From NCBI GenBank assembly GCA_963556145.1, contig OY744461.1, positions 6,954,891 to 7,018,890 of the forward strand: a stretch of 64,000 nucleotides of DNA. Reading direction: 5' to 3'. Shown in pieces: positions 54,546 through 64,000 of the stretch; the stretch's first letter is position 1; the number at the start of each line of letters is the position of its first letter. Both the position numbers and the translations under genes were made by a program. Under the pieces are notes generated by a model that worked only from the letters and a program-made list of their open reading frames with translations, had not been told where the DNA came from and ran no database searches. The stretch comes from Hygrocybe punicea (Eukaryota; Basidiomycota; Agaricomycetes; Agaricales; Hygrophoraceae).

Positions 54546-54995
54546 CAAACTCCACCTGTTTGTTCTTCCTCCTATGGCAGAGGAGTCACCTCTGATTGTT
54601 GTATCTCCCCCCTCCCCCATGATGTTGGCCTCAAAGTCAAGGTCAAAGCCAAAGGGAGCACTTGTCACTAAGCTGGGGATCCACCTAAAGTCCATGTGGA
54701 CTCTTGGTGGACTATAGGTGAACTGCATCCGGACTATTAGTGGACTTTAGGTGGACTGAAGGTGGACTTAATGTGGACTCACAGCCAAATTGACATTTTT
54801 CCATCCACCTTCAGTCCACCTAAAGTCCATGTGGAGTCCACCTAAAGTCCAGTCCACATGGTGGACTCCATGGGACTTTAGGTGGAGGATCAGGACTCCC
54901 ACATAAAATTTCAAGTGGAGTCCATCTGGAATCCAGGTGGAGTCCATGTTAAATAGAGTCCATGTGGAGTCCATGTGGAGTCCATGTGGAGTCAT
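54546..54995. repeat. GTGGACT/AGTCCA interspersed repeat
   Basis: From about 54665 the sequence is built from GTGGACTTTAGGTGGACT, AGTCCACC and AGTCCATGTGGAGTCC units in both orientations, ending with three AGTCCATGTGG copies. Closely related sequence lies at 62065-62410. Terminal repeats were not resolved; probably another non-autonomous element. Confidence 0.75.
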
Positions 54996-55030
54996 GGTTC
55001 TTCGAGTATTATGTCATCCATTTATAAAAA

Positions 55031-55109
55031 ATGTACCTAGTGAGGATTGAACTCTCATCACCATCAACAATGCTATATATGGCACCTATAACCACTGTAC
55101 CACAACAGC
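55031..55109 (-). ncRNA. tRNA-like relic (possible SINE) with pol III A and B boxes
   Basis: On the minus strand, A-box TGGTACAGTGG (55102-55092) and B-box GAGTTCAATCC (55054-55044) are about 38 nt apart. A D-arm (GTAC/GTGC), a CCAT/ATGG anticodon-arm-like stem with an oversized loop, and a T-arm (TGAG/CTCA around AGTTCAATC) can be drawn, but the acceptor ends (GCTGTTG and TAGGTAC) do not pair. It is therefore not a normal tRNA; a tRNA-derived SINE or pseudogene is more likely. Confidence 0.5.
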
Positions 55110-57608
55110 TTTTCTTTGAGGACTTCAATGGTCTATAAGTACTCCTACTCTCCGTATACAGTAACCTTCAATTATTTTCACATTTCTTGCATTTATTTTC
55201 GCATTTGCATTCTCAAACATTCCATCACAGTCACACGTGGCAAACACCGCCTTTAACTCAACCTCACGCCGTTACCGTTGCAATCCCACTTGTACAAACA
55301 TGAAAAATACTAGGTCGACTAGCGCTCCAGGTTCGCGTACATGAAGCCAAGGCCCCCTGCCTAAGGTCAAGCAACCGAAACTGGCCCAAAAGGCCAAATT
55401 GAAGGCAACGGCCAAGCACACCGCCCAAAAGAAGGCCGCGAGCGATGAAAGTGTCGAGAACGATCACAGGAACAGGAGTGAGAATGGCGGCAAAAACGAG
55501 GGCGATGGATCGAACATATCCAAGGGCCCACAAACCAAACCAAAGGTCGCAGCCAAGTACCATGGCAAGAAAACAGCGGCGAGGCCTGACGATGCAAACG
55601 AGAACCAAGACGCCAGTGAGAACGAGGATGCCAGCGAGAACGAGAATGTGTCAGACGACGACGATGAGAAGGGGATCAACAGGAAGAAGGGAACGGGAGT
55701 GCGAGTCAAAGGAGGCGGCAGCGCTGGTAAACGCAATAAAAAGTACGTAGGGTATTTTTCTTCGTTCTCATCACTAACCATCTGATTCATTAGGACATCA
55801 GTCCAGCATCTACGAGAAGATTTAGCAGCCGGTGTGCCCGCCAAACTCACAAGGTTTTTTTTCTTACTTCCTGTGATCTTTCAACTAATGCTTATTTTAT
55901 GATAGGACTGAGCTTATGCTCAACAGAGCGGGCAATTCCGTTGCACCACCGGAGCGCCATCGTCCCACTACCAACACCCTCCATCCTAAGGCAGAGCCCA
56001 ACCAGCATCAAGGGGGCCGTGTCCACCGTTTGGATGCTGCCCAACCTGCTGTGACAGGAGAGGGCGGCAGAGACATGCCCGAAAAGAGCGGGGCCAACGA
56101 CGTTGTTGCTAACAAGGAGGTGGCCGATGATCAAGGTAGCAAAGACAAGGGAGGCGAGCTTGACGAGCCTGAGCACAGGGAGGATGAGTGCAAGGATGAT
56201 GAGCGCAAGGACGGCGAGGATGAGGATGGTGAACGTGGGGATGAGGACAGCAAACGCCAGGAAGGCGAGGATGGCAAGTGCAAGGACAGCCAACGCGAGT
56301 GCAAGGATGGCCAACGCGAGGACGAGGACGGCCAATGTGAGGACGAGGATGGCCAACGTGAGGATGAGGACGGCGATTGTGAGGACGTGGACGTGGACGT
56401 GGACGGCGAGGACGTGGATGGCGAACATGAGGACAGTGGCGAGCATGCTGACAATGAACTCAAGGATGGCCTTGGGTCTCCTCCCCTCCCCCTAGTAATC
56501 ACCAGTAATCACCAGAGCCCCCCTCATATTGACGTGGACACATTTGACCGTTCCCCCCCTCGCAAAGGGAGGAAATGTGCACCGATTGGCCGTGGTTGGT
56601 CCTCCAAAAGGCAACGCAGTCCATGCAAAGTCAGTGTAGACAGCCGATATACCAAAGCCACGAAGAGGTCAGCGTTGAGTGTGGCGGCGTCTGAGTTTGG
56701 ACCTCCCAATAGCCCAACACCTTCCATGGTCAGTCTTCAAGGTTCCTCCCGCACTTTTGGCAGATTCTTTCATGGTAAAGCCAATGGCAATGTCCTGAAT
56801 AGTGCTGATCCTCGTAAGCATTCAATTCTGTGCTGGAGAACTGTTAACTAATTAATTGTTGTCGTAGCTTTGGATATGGACACTGATCTCCAAGTTCAAG
56901 TCCAAGGGAGGGTCCTATTATACACGAGTCGTGAGTCTGGGGAACCCATGATGGTAATGCGTCAAGATGTGACACCGGATCTTCCCACTATTCTTCAAGA
57001 GCTATCGGGCCATTATTCTCCCATTGAAAGTAAGTTCTTTTTTCTTTTTTGTTTCCTTGCTCAACATTTCCTTGTAGATATGAACTATTGTATATATTTA
57101 CGTGAAGATGATATGTGGTCCACCAAAGGCCGCTTCCAGAGTGCCGTCAGAGATGGTGATCCTGTCCAGTGGGATACAAACGAGAAGGGTGAAATGATGC
57201 TTTCTATCCTCACGGTAATGTTTTTACCATTCTACTGAGGTAATATTAATTTCCTCTCAGGATGTGGAAGTGATTATTGCTGCTCCCGCAGTTGTATCCA
57301 CTGCCACTCACTCTGTTGCTTTGGGCTCCCGACCTGCTTCCAACTCTGCTCATGATCATATCATTTCACTTCTAAATATTCCTTCCTACTTGACAGATCG
57401 TACTACTTCGGGTCTTCATATCTCGTATGCCAAATATCTTGCTTATGTTGAAGCTCAACAAGCACTGGCAAAACTAGTTCGGGATGCAAAGTGGCCTCTT
57501 GCTAAGAAGCCTACTGGTGAAGATCTCATATCTGTTTTTATTGGGAAGTCATCATTCTTCAAGAACTATCAGCCCAATTTTCCCCATGTCCAGAACCACC
57601 CTGCTCTC

Positions 57609-58682
57609 TAGTGAATGGCACGGGTAACCCGTGGGTATTCCACGGCTACCCATACCCGTACCCGTGGAAACCCGTACCCGTGCCACGGGTACGGGTCTAC
57701 GCCAGAAGGCCCAACCTCCCATTACCTCGCGAACACAGCACCGATGTCAATTGACGTCGCGCTGCATCTTCGCGAGGTGACATGGGTGGGCCTCCTCGTC
57801 TCCTCCTCATCTCCCCCTCGTCTCCTAGGTGGTATCCTCACGGACGTGGTGCCGGTGACGATTGGCATGGTGACGCTGGTTTGCGAGGCGGGTTGAGGGC
57901 GTGCCATCACCGGCGTGTCTGGTGGTCGTTTGGCCGGCACTGCTCTTGGCATCTGTCGTTGGCCCACTGGTTGAGGGGGGTGGGTGTGGGCATGGGGGTT
58001 GGGGAGCATCTGCGGCTGTAGTCAGTAGTGTAGCAATGTATAATTATAATAAAAGACATACCTGCTGCAGCGGGTGGTGGGTGCACCACCCCCACTGCTC
58101 CTCTCTTTGCCTTCGTTGTCCATTGCCACCACACTTGCCATCGTCGTCGTTTGCCATCACCCTGGCTTGCCATTGTCGTTTGCGATTGTCGTGACCTGCC
58201 GTTGTCGTATCGTCATGGCTTGCCGTCGTCGTGGCTTGCCGTCGTCGTGGGTGCCATTGTCGCAGTTGCCATTGTCGTGGTTGCGGTTGCGGTTGCGGTC
58301 CTCATCCCCTCGTCCTTTTTGTCCCCATCCTCGTAGTTGGTTCATCGTCATGGTTTTGTGGTGTCTGTAGTTGTCTGGTTAGTCAGTATGATAGAACTCT
58401 ATAAATAAATACTTATTGCAGCACGGGTGTGGTGCTTCCCGCTGCTCTTTTCGCCCCCCTAACCTCGCCCATCTTCATTTCGTTACGTTTGGTCTTGCTG
58501 TTGCCATGTAGTCGATGTCAAAGTCGCGTGTCACGGGATCGTGACACTACCCATGGACCTGTGGCATGGGTACGGGTAAATCATGGGTCCCGATTTGGCT
58601 ACCCGTACCCGTACCCGTACCCGTACCCACGCAGACCTGTACCTGTGACCCGTGCAGGTTTCAATATCTGTGCATATGACTA
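57609..58682. mobile_element. Non-autonomous hAT-type element, family A (1074 bp)
   Basis: Left end TAGTGAATGGCACGGGTA; the right end in reverse reads TAGTCATATGCACAGATA, only partly matching. Perfect 8-bp target duplications CTGCTCTC (57601-57608 and 58683-58690). Arrays of ACCCGT occur at both ends. Contains one 55-bp palindrome and GTGGGTGCACCACC (58077), then GTCGTGGTTGCGG-type simple repeats. Inserted in an exon. Confidence 0.92.
57724..57778. repeat. 55-bp palindrome motif, copy 10
   Basis: Arms ACCTCGCGAAC / TCTTCGCGAGGT and core GATGTCAATTGACGTC, the copy closest to consensus. Confidence 0.92.
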
Positions 58683-58941
58683 CTGCTCTCCATCGCTGGC
58701 TCGAGAATGGGGAGGATGCTCTGACTGATAAAGACGCATGGGGGGTTCAGAAGAATGTATATACATTTGGGGATTTGGAGGATTTCTTGAAGAGTGCGGG
58801 CAAGGGGAAGAAGGGGAAGAATGAGAAGGCTGGTACAAGTGGTTCTTCACAAGGGAAGAGGAAGGGAGATAAGTCTACTGGTGGTAAGAAAAAAGCTGTC
58901 AAAGCTTAGTGAGTAGACTGGACAGTGACTGCCTCTAAATA

Positions 58942-61353
58942 GTGAATTTGATTGATGACTCTAGTTACTGCTTGGTGATTGTTGGACATTTTGTTCAGCA
59001 GTTGCTACAACTCATCCTCTGGATCATCAACTCAAAATCTGGGGGTCATCTTGCCACTTTATTCTTGATATATCTGTTGGGGTTCTGGCCAACTGCTTTG
59101 GCTTCTGGACTGGATCATTCTGGTTTTCCAGATGTGCCTTTTCAGCTGTTCTCAACTTTTATTCAGGAGCACTTCAGTGCCAGAGTTTCACTAGCAACAG
59201 TCTTAGCTGTGCTATTCACTCTGACAAGTAATCCTGATCTGCTCAATCTGCATGCTCGTCAACAAAAGCGTTTCTTTGTGGAAGAGCAGCCCCAGCAGAT
59301 ATCTGGTTGGATGAAAGCACTGTCACGTGCATTGCAGGAAAAGCTTGGTGATTCGGCTGAAAAGTTGTTTCAACCATCAGAGGATCAGTCTCAGTTATCT
59401 GTGGATCAGAACACCATGAGGCTTGCCATCAAGCTTGACAAGCTATCCAAGCTGCTGAAGCTGGATCTGCATGATGATGATGGGTCAGTTACACAAAAAT
59501 TAAAGCCAATTTCTGACAAGGATATTGAACCTGCTATGGTGATATGTCCACCTGTCATGGAATGTGAAACCTCCACATGCAATCCACGCTCACTCCTCCA
59601 GAATACCGATATTCGTGACGTACCCAAAGTTACTTTCATCAAAGGCACAAAGATCTACCACAAGGTCTTCGTTCTCAGTGGTAGATGTCCCAACTGCAAG
59701 ACCAAATACTATGCAGACCATGAAAGTGTCTTGCAGTCTGGGAATAGCTGGACCAGATATTACATAAATTCAGCCAAATATCTCAAGATTGGCCAGCAAC
59801 TTTGGGTTGATCGTGTATTTTCAGGAGCTGTTTTGAATGGAGCTTATAGCTTTCATGCCTCATCCTCAGCATTTGCTGAATTCTGGACTGATAGCTTCTG
59901 GGCTACTCAAGAAACCACATCCAAAAAAATAACTCGTTGACAGATGTGGCAAGCCTTTGTTCAGGAATCAGTTCGGCAAATTGCAGCATCATCTAATCAT
60001 GCCCTGGAGCTTCCAGATGGTCTTCCAATTGGAGAAATTACCAAGAAGGCCTTTGAAGTGCTGGGAGAGGATGGAATCATCAGAAGTGCTGACAAGCATT
60101 TTTGTTCTGAATGCACTCATCCATTCAAAAGAATTGCAGGCAGAATAACTGGTGATGACCTGGCTGCTCTGGTTGGAGTTGATGAAAATCACATTGTTCC
60201 TGTACTGGAAGGAGAACATGCCAATTTAGCTGTTCAAGATGCTGCCCAGGCTCGATTCACAGCACATAATGCAATGAATGTCGATGAAAGTGATATTGGT
60301 GGTTCCAACACAGCACCCATCAAGCTGATTGTTATGGATGGACAAGTTATGGGACCCACTCATTGTGCATATGCCAATTGCATTGAGGAACTTGCAAATG
60401 CACGACAGGGTGTATTTTGCATTGAGCATGAACTGATGCAGGGTAGTTTATGCCATATTAAGGATTGTCAAAATCCTAAAGCTGAGGGGAGTCGGACATG
60501 CCAGGAACACCAAAATCGCTGGTTCTCTCATATGGTCAAATATGGTCATCAATCAGTGCTTGGAATTAGTCGTATAATCCGGAGGACAGAGGAGGAACGC
60601 CTTCCTTGGTTGCCTTCTCGTAATCAACCAGTTCAGCCCCATGATGAACCTGGTCATGGTGCAGATAGACCAAAGAATAACTATTTCAAAGCACCATGAT
60701 TCTATTGTGTGGAGACTATATGTGCACCATGTGGTGTGGTAATTGCTTGGACCAAGTTTGCCAAAGCCAAGTCACCTACCAATATCCTCAACTTTTTGGA
60801 ATCAGTCTATCCAACTCCTGAACTACGACCAGACTATGTTTGCATTGACAAAGCCTGCATGGTCCTCCGTACAGCTATTTCTAATGGGAGTTGGAACACA
60901 TGGAAAACAACAACACGATTCATTGTGGATTCCTATCATTATATCAATCATCATACGTCAGACTATCTGTGTCGAACATGGTGCAATCCTGCTCCCCTGA
61001 ATGGTTCTCAACCAAATCTTGTCACAGTTGAACATGATAGGCATGGGAACCCTCATTATAAACATGCATTTAATACTCAAGCAAGTTCTATTTCAATCAT
61101 TTACTTAGCTGATACTAAAAACATATTATAGGCAAGTGAGCAGTTAAATGCATGGGTAGGAGGATTTCAGACCATTCTGAAAACCATGACTGTGGGCAAC
61201 TTTAACTGGTTTTTGCATACAATGCTGTTTCTTCATACAGAGCGAGTGATCAAAAGGCAGACAGAAAAGCAGAAGAGAAGAGAGGAAATGGATTCTGATG
61301 GTGATGATGATAGTGACATTGATGATGGAATTGACATTGACAGAGAAGGCTAG
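58942..61353 (+). pseudogene. KDZ-associated CxC5/CxC6 cysteine-cluster protein, two nonsense mutations
   Basis: Resembles basidiomycete proteins with CxC5 and CxC6 cysteine clusters that accompany KDZ (Kyakuja-Dileera-Zisupton) transposases. A CxC5-like region has VLSGRCPNCKTKYYADHE (about 59670-59730). A CxC6-like region has HFCSECTHPF, THCAYANC, FCIEHELMQGSLCHIKDC and CQEH (60100-60520). The C-terminal part has YVCIDKACMVL, FIVDSYHYINH, RTWCNPAP and ASEQLNAWVGGFQTIL, with conserved Asp/His/Glu suggesting an RNase H-like core (inference). Stops at 59938-59940 (within ITR*QMWQAF) and 60697-60699 fit CGA-to-TGA changes. An intron at 61081-61131 begins GCAAGT, a GC-AG type. It ends in an acidic tail at 61351-61353. 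The true start is unclear. Confidence 0.8.
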
Positions 61354-62064
61354 CAATTGCATCATAGGTTTGTCATTAACAGGAAATATGCAGTTCAGAT
61401 GTTGTCTTTATATATGTATCATCTTGAACAAATTGTGAGGGCTTGAACTGAGTGAGTGTTGAAACTAACTATTTTCAACATTCCATATATCATACAATTG
61501 TATGATGATAAAAATGTTTCTAAATAATAGAATACTGCTTGTGACAATATTCACTAATATGAAATATTACATAATTTAGTGGCTTGTAACAGTAACAGTA
61601 TGCACAGTCATAAACTGTGCATACTTAAGGTTGCATGACAAGTCATGCAACCTTTCTTCAGAATTGAGCACTTCTAATTATGAGAACTGATATAATAATA
61701 CTGGTATTTGATATAAATACAATCAGATAGGGGACCATTAGTTTTGCATGGACTTAAGAGTTACTAAATATGGAGCATGGGAAAATAATACCTAAAATAA
61801 ATAATATGCTCTTGTGACTTCTAAGACCCCTGGCAGTTTTAGAATTGCATTATCTACAAAATTGGGTTAGTAAATTACAAAATGGTCGATGAAAGCCGGT
61901 GGTTTAGAAATTTGTGTAAGGTTTCTAACTGAATTTCAACTGGATTCCTTCATAAAAAGTATGCTAAAATGTTGATTTCTCTTTATGATGCTTTCATGTC
62001 TAGTTTATGTCATGATCCCATGAAATACATAATAGTTACTTTGCTATGATTATCATTCATCAGT
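61354..62064. other. No gene identified
   Basis: A/T-rich 3' flank. Near 61605-61655 there is a hairpin of repeated GCATAC/GTATGC and TGCATGAC/GTCATGCA words. Nothing else recognised. Confidence 0.5.
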
Positions 62065-62410
62065 CCATGAAAAGTCCAGATAAAGCCCACATGGAGTCCA
62101 CATGGAGTCCATCTTGAATCTGTTCTTGCATCAGTCCCATAGTCCATGTCTTGTCCATGCGGAGTCCATGTGGAATCCATGTGGAAGCTTTATCCTGAAA
62201 ATTGTTTATCAGTCCATCAAAAGTCTGGACAAAGTTCACCAATAGTCCACCAATAGTCCAGTCCTACATGCGGACTCCATGTGGAGTCCACCTGGAGTGG
62301 ACTGGGGGTGGACAAATTTTGGTAGGACTAAAGGTGGACTGGAGGTGGACTGGACCCAGACAATGTGGACTGAAGGTGGACTGAAGGTGGATTCCATGTG
62401 GATTCCCGGG
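62065..62410. repeat. GTGGACT/AGTCCA interspersed repeat, second copy
   Basis: Same building blocks as 54665-54995 (AGTCCATGTGGAGTCC, GTGGACTGAAGGTGGACT). It lies directly upstream of the Myb/SANT-like gene remnant. Confidence 0.75.
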
Positions 62411-62439
62411 GGAGTGATAAATACAGGCTAAGGCAGGTG

Positions 62440-63020
62440 AAGAGAACCCTAATGAGAAGCCTTGTCAACAGACACGATGGAGTGACAATGAAACCCGCTT
62501 CCTTAAATATTTCCTCATGCAGCACAAGGCAGAAGCAGGCGATGGTGCCAATTTTAAGGTGGCAATGTGGAATGCTGCTGCTGCTGCAATGGCCAAAACC
62601 CCAGCTGAAAAGGAGATTCCCAAGTCAGCTGCTTCTTGTCAATCCAGATAGGGGAGGGTGAGTATATTGTGGCTTGTAATGACAGTATCGTGTGCTGATA
62701 TTGCAATTCAGTTACAGGAGATCTATCGTGATGTTGAGCCCCTCACAAGGCTGTCCGGTTTGCCCTGGGACCATTTGCATGGGCTTAATATTGATGAGCA
62801 CACTCAGCCAGTCTGAGATCAATATATCAAGGTATTTTTGTCTGCCCAATTCTCTCTATCCTGTTGACCAGTCATGTAGAAACATCCAAAAGCCTGTCCC
62901 TTCTGCAACAAGGGCTGGGAGTTTTTTGTTGACATGCAGCTGGCCCTCACAATCTGCCCCCAATGTGGCACCCAGTTCACTGTCTTCATCAGGAAAGGAA
63001 AATCCCAAAGGATGTACCTG
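62440..63020 (+). pseudogene. Myb/SANT-like DNA-binding protein, truncated
   Basis: Exon 1 reads TRWSDNETRFLKYFLMQHK ... NFKVAMWNAAAAAMAK ... CQSR*GR. A GTGAGT...CAG intron (62659-62713) joins LQEIYRDVEPLTRLSGLPWD ... EHTQPV*DQYIK. A second intron (GTATTT...GTAG, 62832-62879) leads to KHPKACPFCNKGWEFFVDMQ and CPQCGTQF. The Trp spacing, SG.PWD and HPKA.PF pattern match the Myb/SANT-like domain found in many basidiomycete and transposon-linked proteins. Both in-frame stops replace expected Trp (TGG to TAG, TGG to TGA). The frame ends at TGTACCTG|TAG, where the inserted element supplies the stop. Non-functional. Confidence 0.7.
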
Positions 63021-63202
63021 TAGTGAATGGCACAGGTAACCCCTGGGTAATTCCAGGGGTACCCATACCCATACCCGTTGAGAACCCGTACCCACCCTGG
63101 GGTACGGGTTTTCAATGGGTCCCTGATTTCTAACCCTAGGGTCACCCGGGACCTGCACCCGCAGGTCTCACCCACTTATCGCCCTGCCCAGGTCACCATT
63201 TG

Positions 63203-63255
63203 ACCTCGCGACAACGGATGTGCATCAATTGATGCAATGCCGGTGGACACGAGGT
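63203..63255. repeat. 53-bp palindrome motif, copy 11
   Basis: Arms ACCTCGCGAC / GACACGAGGT and core GCATCAATTGATGC. Confidence 0.85.
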
Positions 63256-63419
63256 GAAGAGGGTGGTGGTCTTTGGGCACTCTGGCCCATCGTGGACTGG
63301 TATGCGGGGGGCCTGGGATGAGTCTTGAGCCCCAGAAATGGGAGTGCAGGTATAGCCCACGCTCCCATTGTCCTTTGTGGTGCTGTTGTCCTTCTTGGTG
63401 CCAGTCCTTCTTGGTGCCA

Positions 63420-63474
63420 ACCTTGCGAACAATGTCTATGCGTCAGTCAACGCATCATGGCACGTTCGCGAGGT
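63420..63474. repeat. 55-bp palindrome motif, copy 12 (core variant)
   Basis: Arms ACCTTGCGAAC / CGTTCGCGAGGT. The core is ATGCGTCAGTCAACGCAT. Confidence 0.8.
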
Positions 63475-64000
63475 ATTGTGGCAGCCTGTTCATTCAAGCA
63501 TTAGCTTGGTTGATGGGACGGGGACACATACCAAGAGGCTGGGCGGTGGGCGCACCACCCACCTGGCCACTGCCCTCATTCGCAGTTGTCCACCTTGCAC
63601 CCCAATCTCATTGGTGTTCTTGGTGGTCGTGGTAATGGTCATGGTCATGGTCGTGGTCATGGTCATGGCCATGGTCGTTATCATCGTCGCTGTCATTGTG
63701 GCCATTGCCATTGTCATTCACCTGCCACCATCCTTGTTTTCATCCTCATTTTGATTCACGTAGTTATGTTTTACCTGTCAGATTCATTAGAATAATATAA
63801 AAAGCTCAATGAAAAAGAGAAACTTACCTCTGCTGGTGTTGGTTGAGCGACAAGCTCAGTGACTTAAAAGTCACAGGTAACCCATCGCAGGTACAGGTAT
63901 AGCCATGGGTCACACACAAAAGTGTGACCCAGACCCAAACCCGTGGCTTACCCATGGCAAAACCTGCAGGTTTATCCATACCCATGCCATTCACTAGTAG

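Larger units (their letters stand above)
55300..58909 (+). pseudogene. Acidic nuclear-type protein gene disrupted by hAT MITE
   Basis: Family not recognised. Exons: 55300-55742, 55794-55853, 55906-56813, 56868-57029, 57078-57214, 57261-57608, then (after the insert 57609-58682) 58691-58909. Lys/Ala-rich N-terminus, a long Asp/Glu/Lys stretch (EDEDGQREDEDGDCED...) in exon 3, NLS-like GWSSKRQRS, then a better-conserved part (TTSGLHISYAKYLAYVEAQQ, KSSFFKNYQPNFPHVQNHPAL) continuing after the insert as HRWLENGEDALTDKDAW and a basic tail GKGKKGKNEK...KKKAVKA. Splice junctions are in phase. Two lesions: an in-frame TGA at 55342-55344, after the 14th codon (probably former CGA), and the MITE, whose first bases TAG create a stop. 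Without the MITE the frame is restored exactly. Confidence 0.7.
63021..63996. mobile_element. Non-autonomous hAT-type element, family A (976 bp), at right edge
   Basis: Ends TAGTGAATGGCACAGGTA and reverse TAGTGAATGGCATGGGTA. The left flank octamer is TGTACCTG; only four bases (GTAG) remain on the right and they do not match, so the target duplication is absent or altered. Subterminal GGGTA/TACCC motifs. Contains two palindromes (63203, 63420), GGTGGGCGCACCACCC (63546) and a GGTCAT/GGTCGT hexamer run (63628-63680). Confidence 0.85.

Noticed and set aside
55892..56502. Minus-strand frames rich in Leu/Val or Ser in the acidic exon
   Set aside because: Antisense shadows of the Asp/Glu-rich exon of the plus-strand gene with consistent introns.
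63620..63800. Met/Thr- or Val/Met-rich frames near the right edge
   Set aside because: They arise from GGTCAT/GGTCGT hexamer repeats within the family A element.

Overview
The window looks like a transposon-dense, probably heterochromatic stretch of an Agaricomycete (mushroom-forming basidiomycete) genome. Signs of this are genes with many 45-65 bp introns, a basidiomycete-type Helitron with a DUF6570-like N-terminal region, a CxC5/CxC6 cysteine-cluster protein of the KDZ transposase group, a Myb/SANT-like gene, and several hAT and Mutator-like (MULE) elements. No bacterial gene, rRNA or CRISPR is seen. The species cannot be told. There is one assembly gap (200 N, 14285-14484).

Layout. 1-11 kb: a long minus-strand Helitron (CDS 3202-10947) whose 3' terminus (hairpin plus CTAG, 3133-3164) abuts a second, degraded Helitron copy that runs off the left edge. 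11.5-21.5 kb: a ~2.6 kb segmental duplication carrying two copies of a seven-exon gene of unknown function (12036-13959 and 19444-21366). Between them lie the gap, a CAG-rich tract, a 44-bp minisatellite and a 356-bp near-perfect palindrome. 21.7-26.7 kb: a palindromic tandem repeat, an unidentified gene remnant, a two-ORF retroelement-like gag pair with an ATGA overlap, and a decayed gene ended by a hAT-type element. 28371-40190: a complete ~11.8 kb MULE with ~40-bp terminal inverted repeats and a 9-bp target duplication. It encodes what appears to be a single Ulp1 protease-FAR1-MULE transposase-SWIM-zinc knuckle protein, and a complete autonomous hAT (36424-39783, perfect 8-bp target duplication) is nested inside it. 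40.3-45.8 kb: a second MULE-like transposase gene, split by a hAT-type non-autonomous element. 45.8-46.7 kb: a 44-bp minisatellite holding a hAT MITE that itself holds a TA-flanked foldback MITE. 47-52.4 kb: a Tc1/mariner pseudogene, then a 3.75 kb hAT-type element carrying a repetitive Pro/Ser-rich reading frame, then another degraded non-autonomous element. 52.5-64 kb: a Helitron 3' end, a gag pseudogene split by a further element, a tRNA-like relic, an acidic nuclear-type gene split by a hAT MITE, a KDZ-associated CxC5/CxC6 pseudogene, and a Myb/SANT-like pseudogene ended by a hAT-type element at the right edge.

The window is best read as nested insertions. At least six 8-9-bp target duplications can be read directly, and removing the inserts restores three reading frames (at 44.0, 52.9 and 57.6 kb). 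Decay is strongly biased toward C-to-T/G-to-A changes (CGA to TGA, TGG to TAG/TGA, loss of CpG in repeats), which suggests cytosine methylation or a RIP-like process. The most unusual item is a family of at least twelve 53-55-bp imperfect palindromes (arms ACCTCGCGAAC / GTTCGCGAGGT, core GTCAATTGAC). They recur inside almost every non-autonomous hAT-type element and once in the MULE, although those elements share no other internal sequence that I can see.
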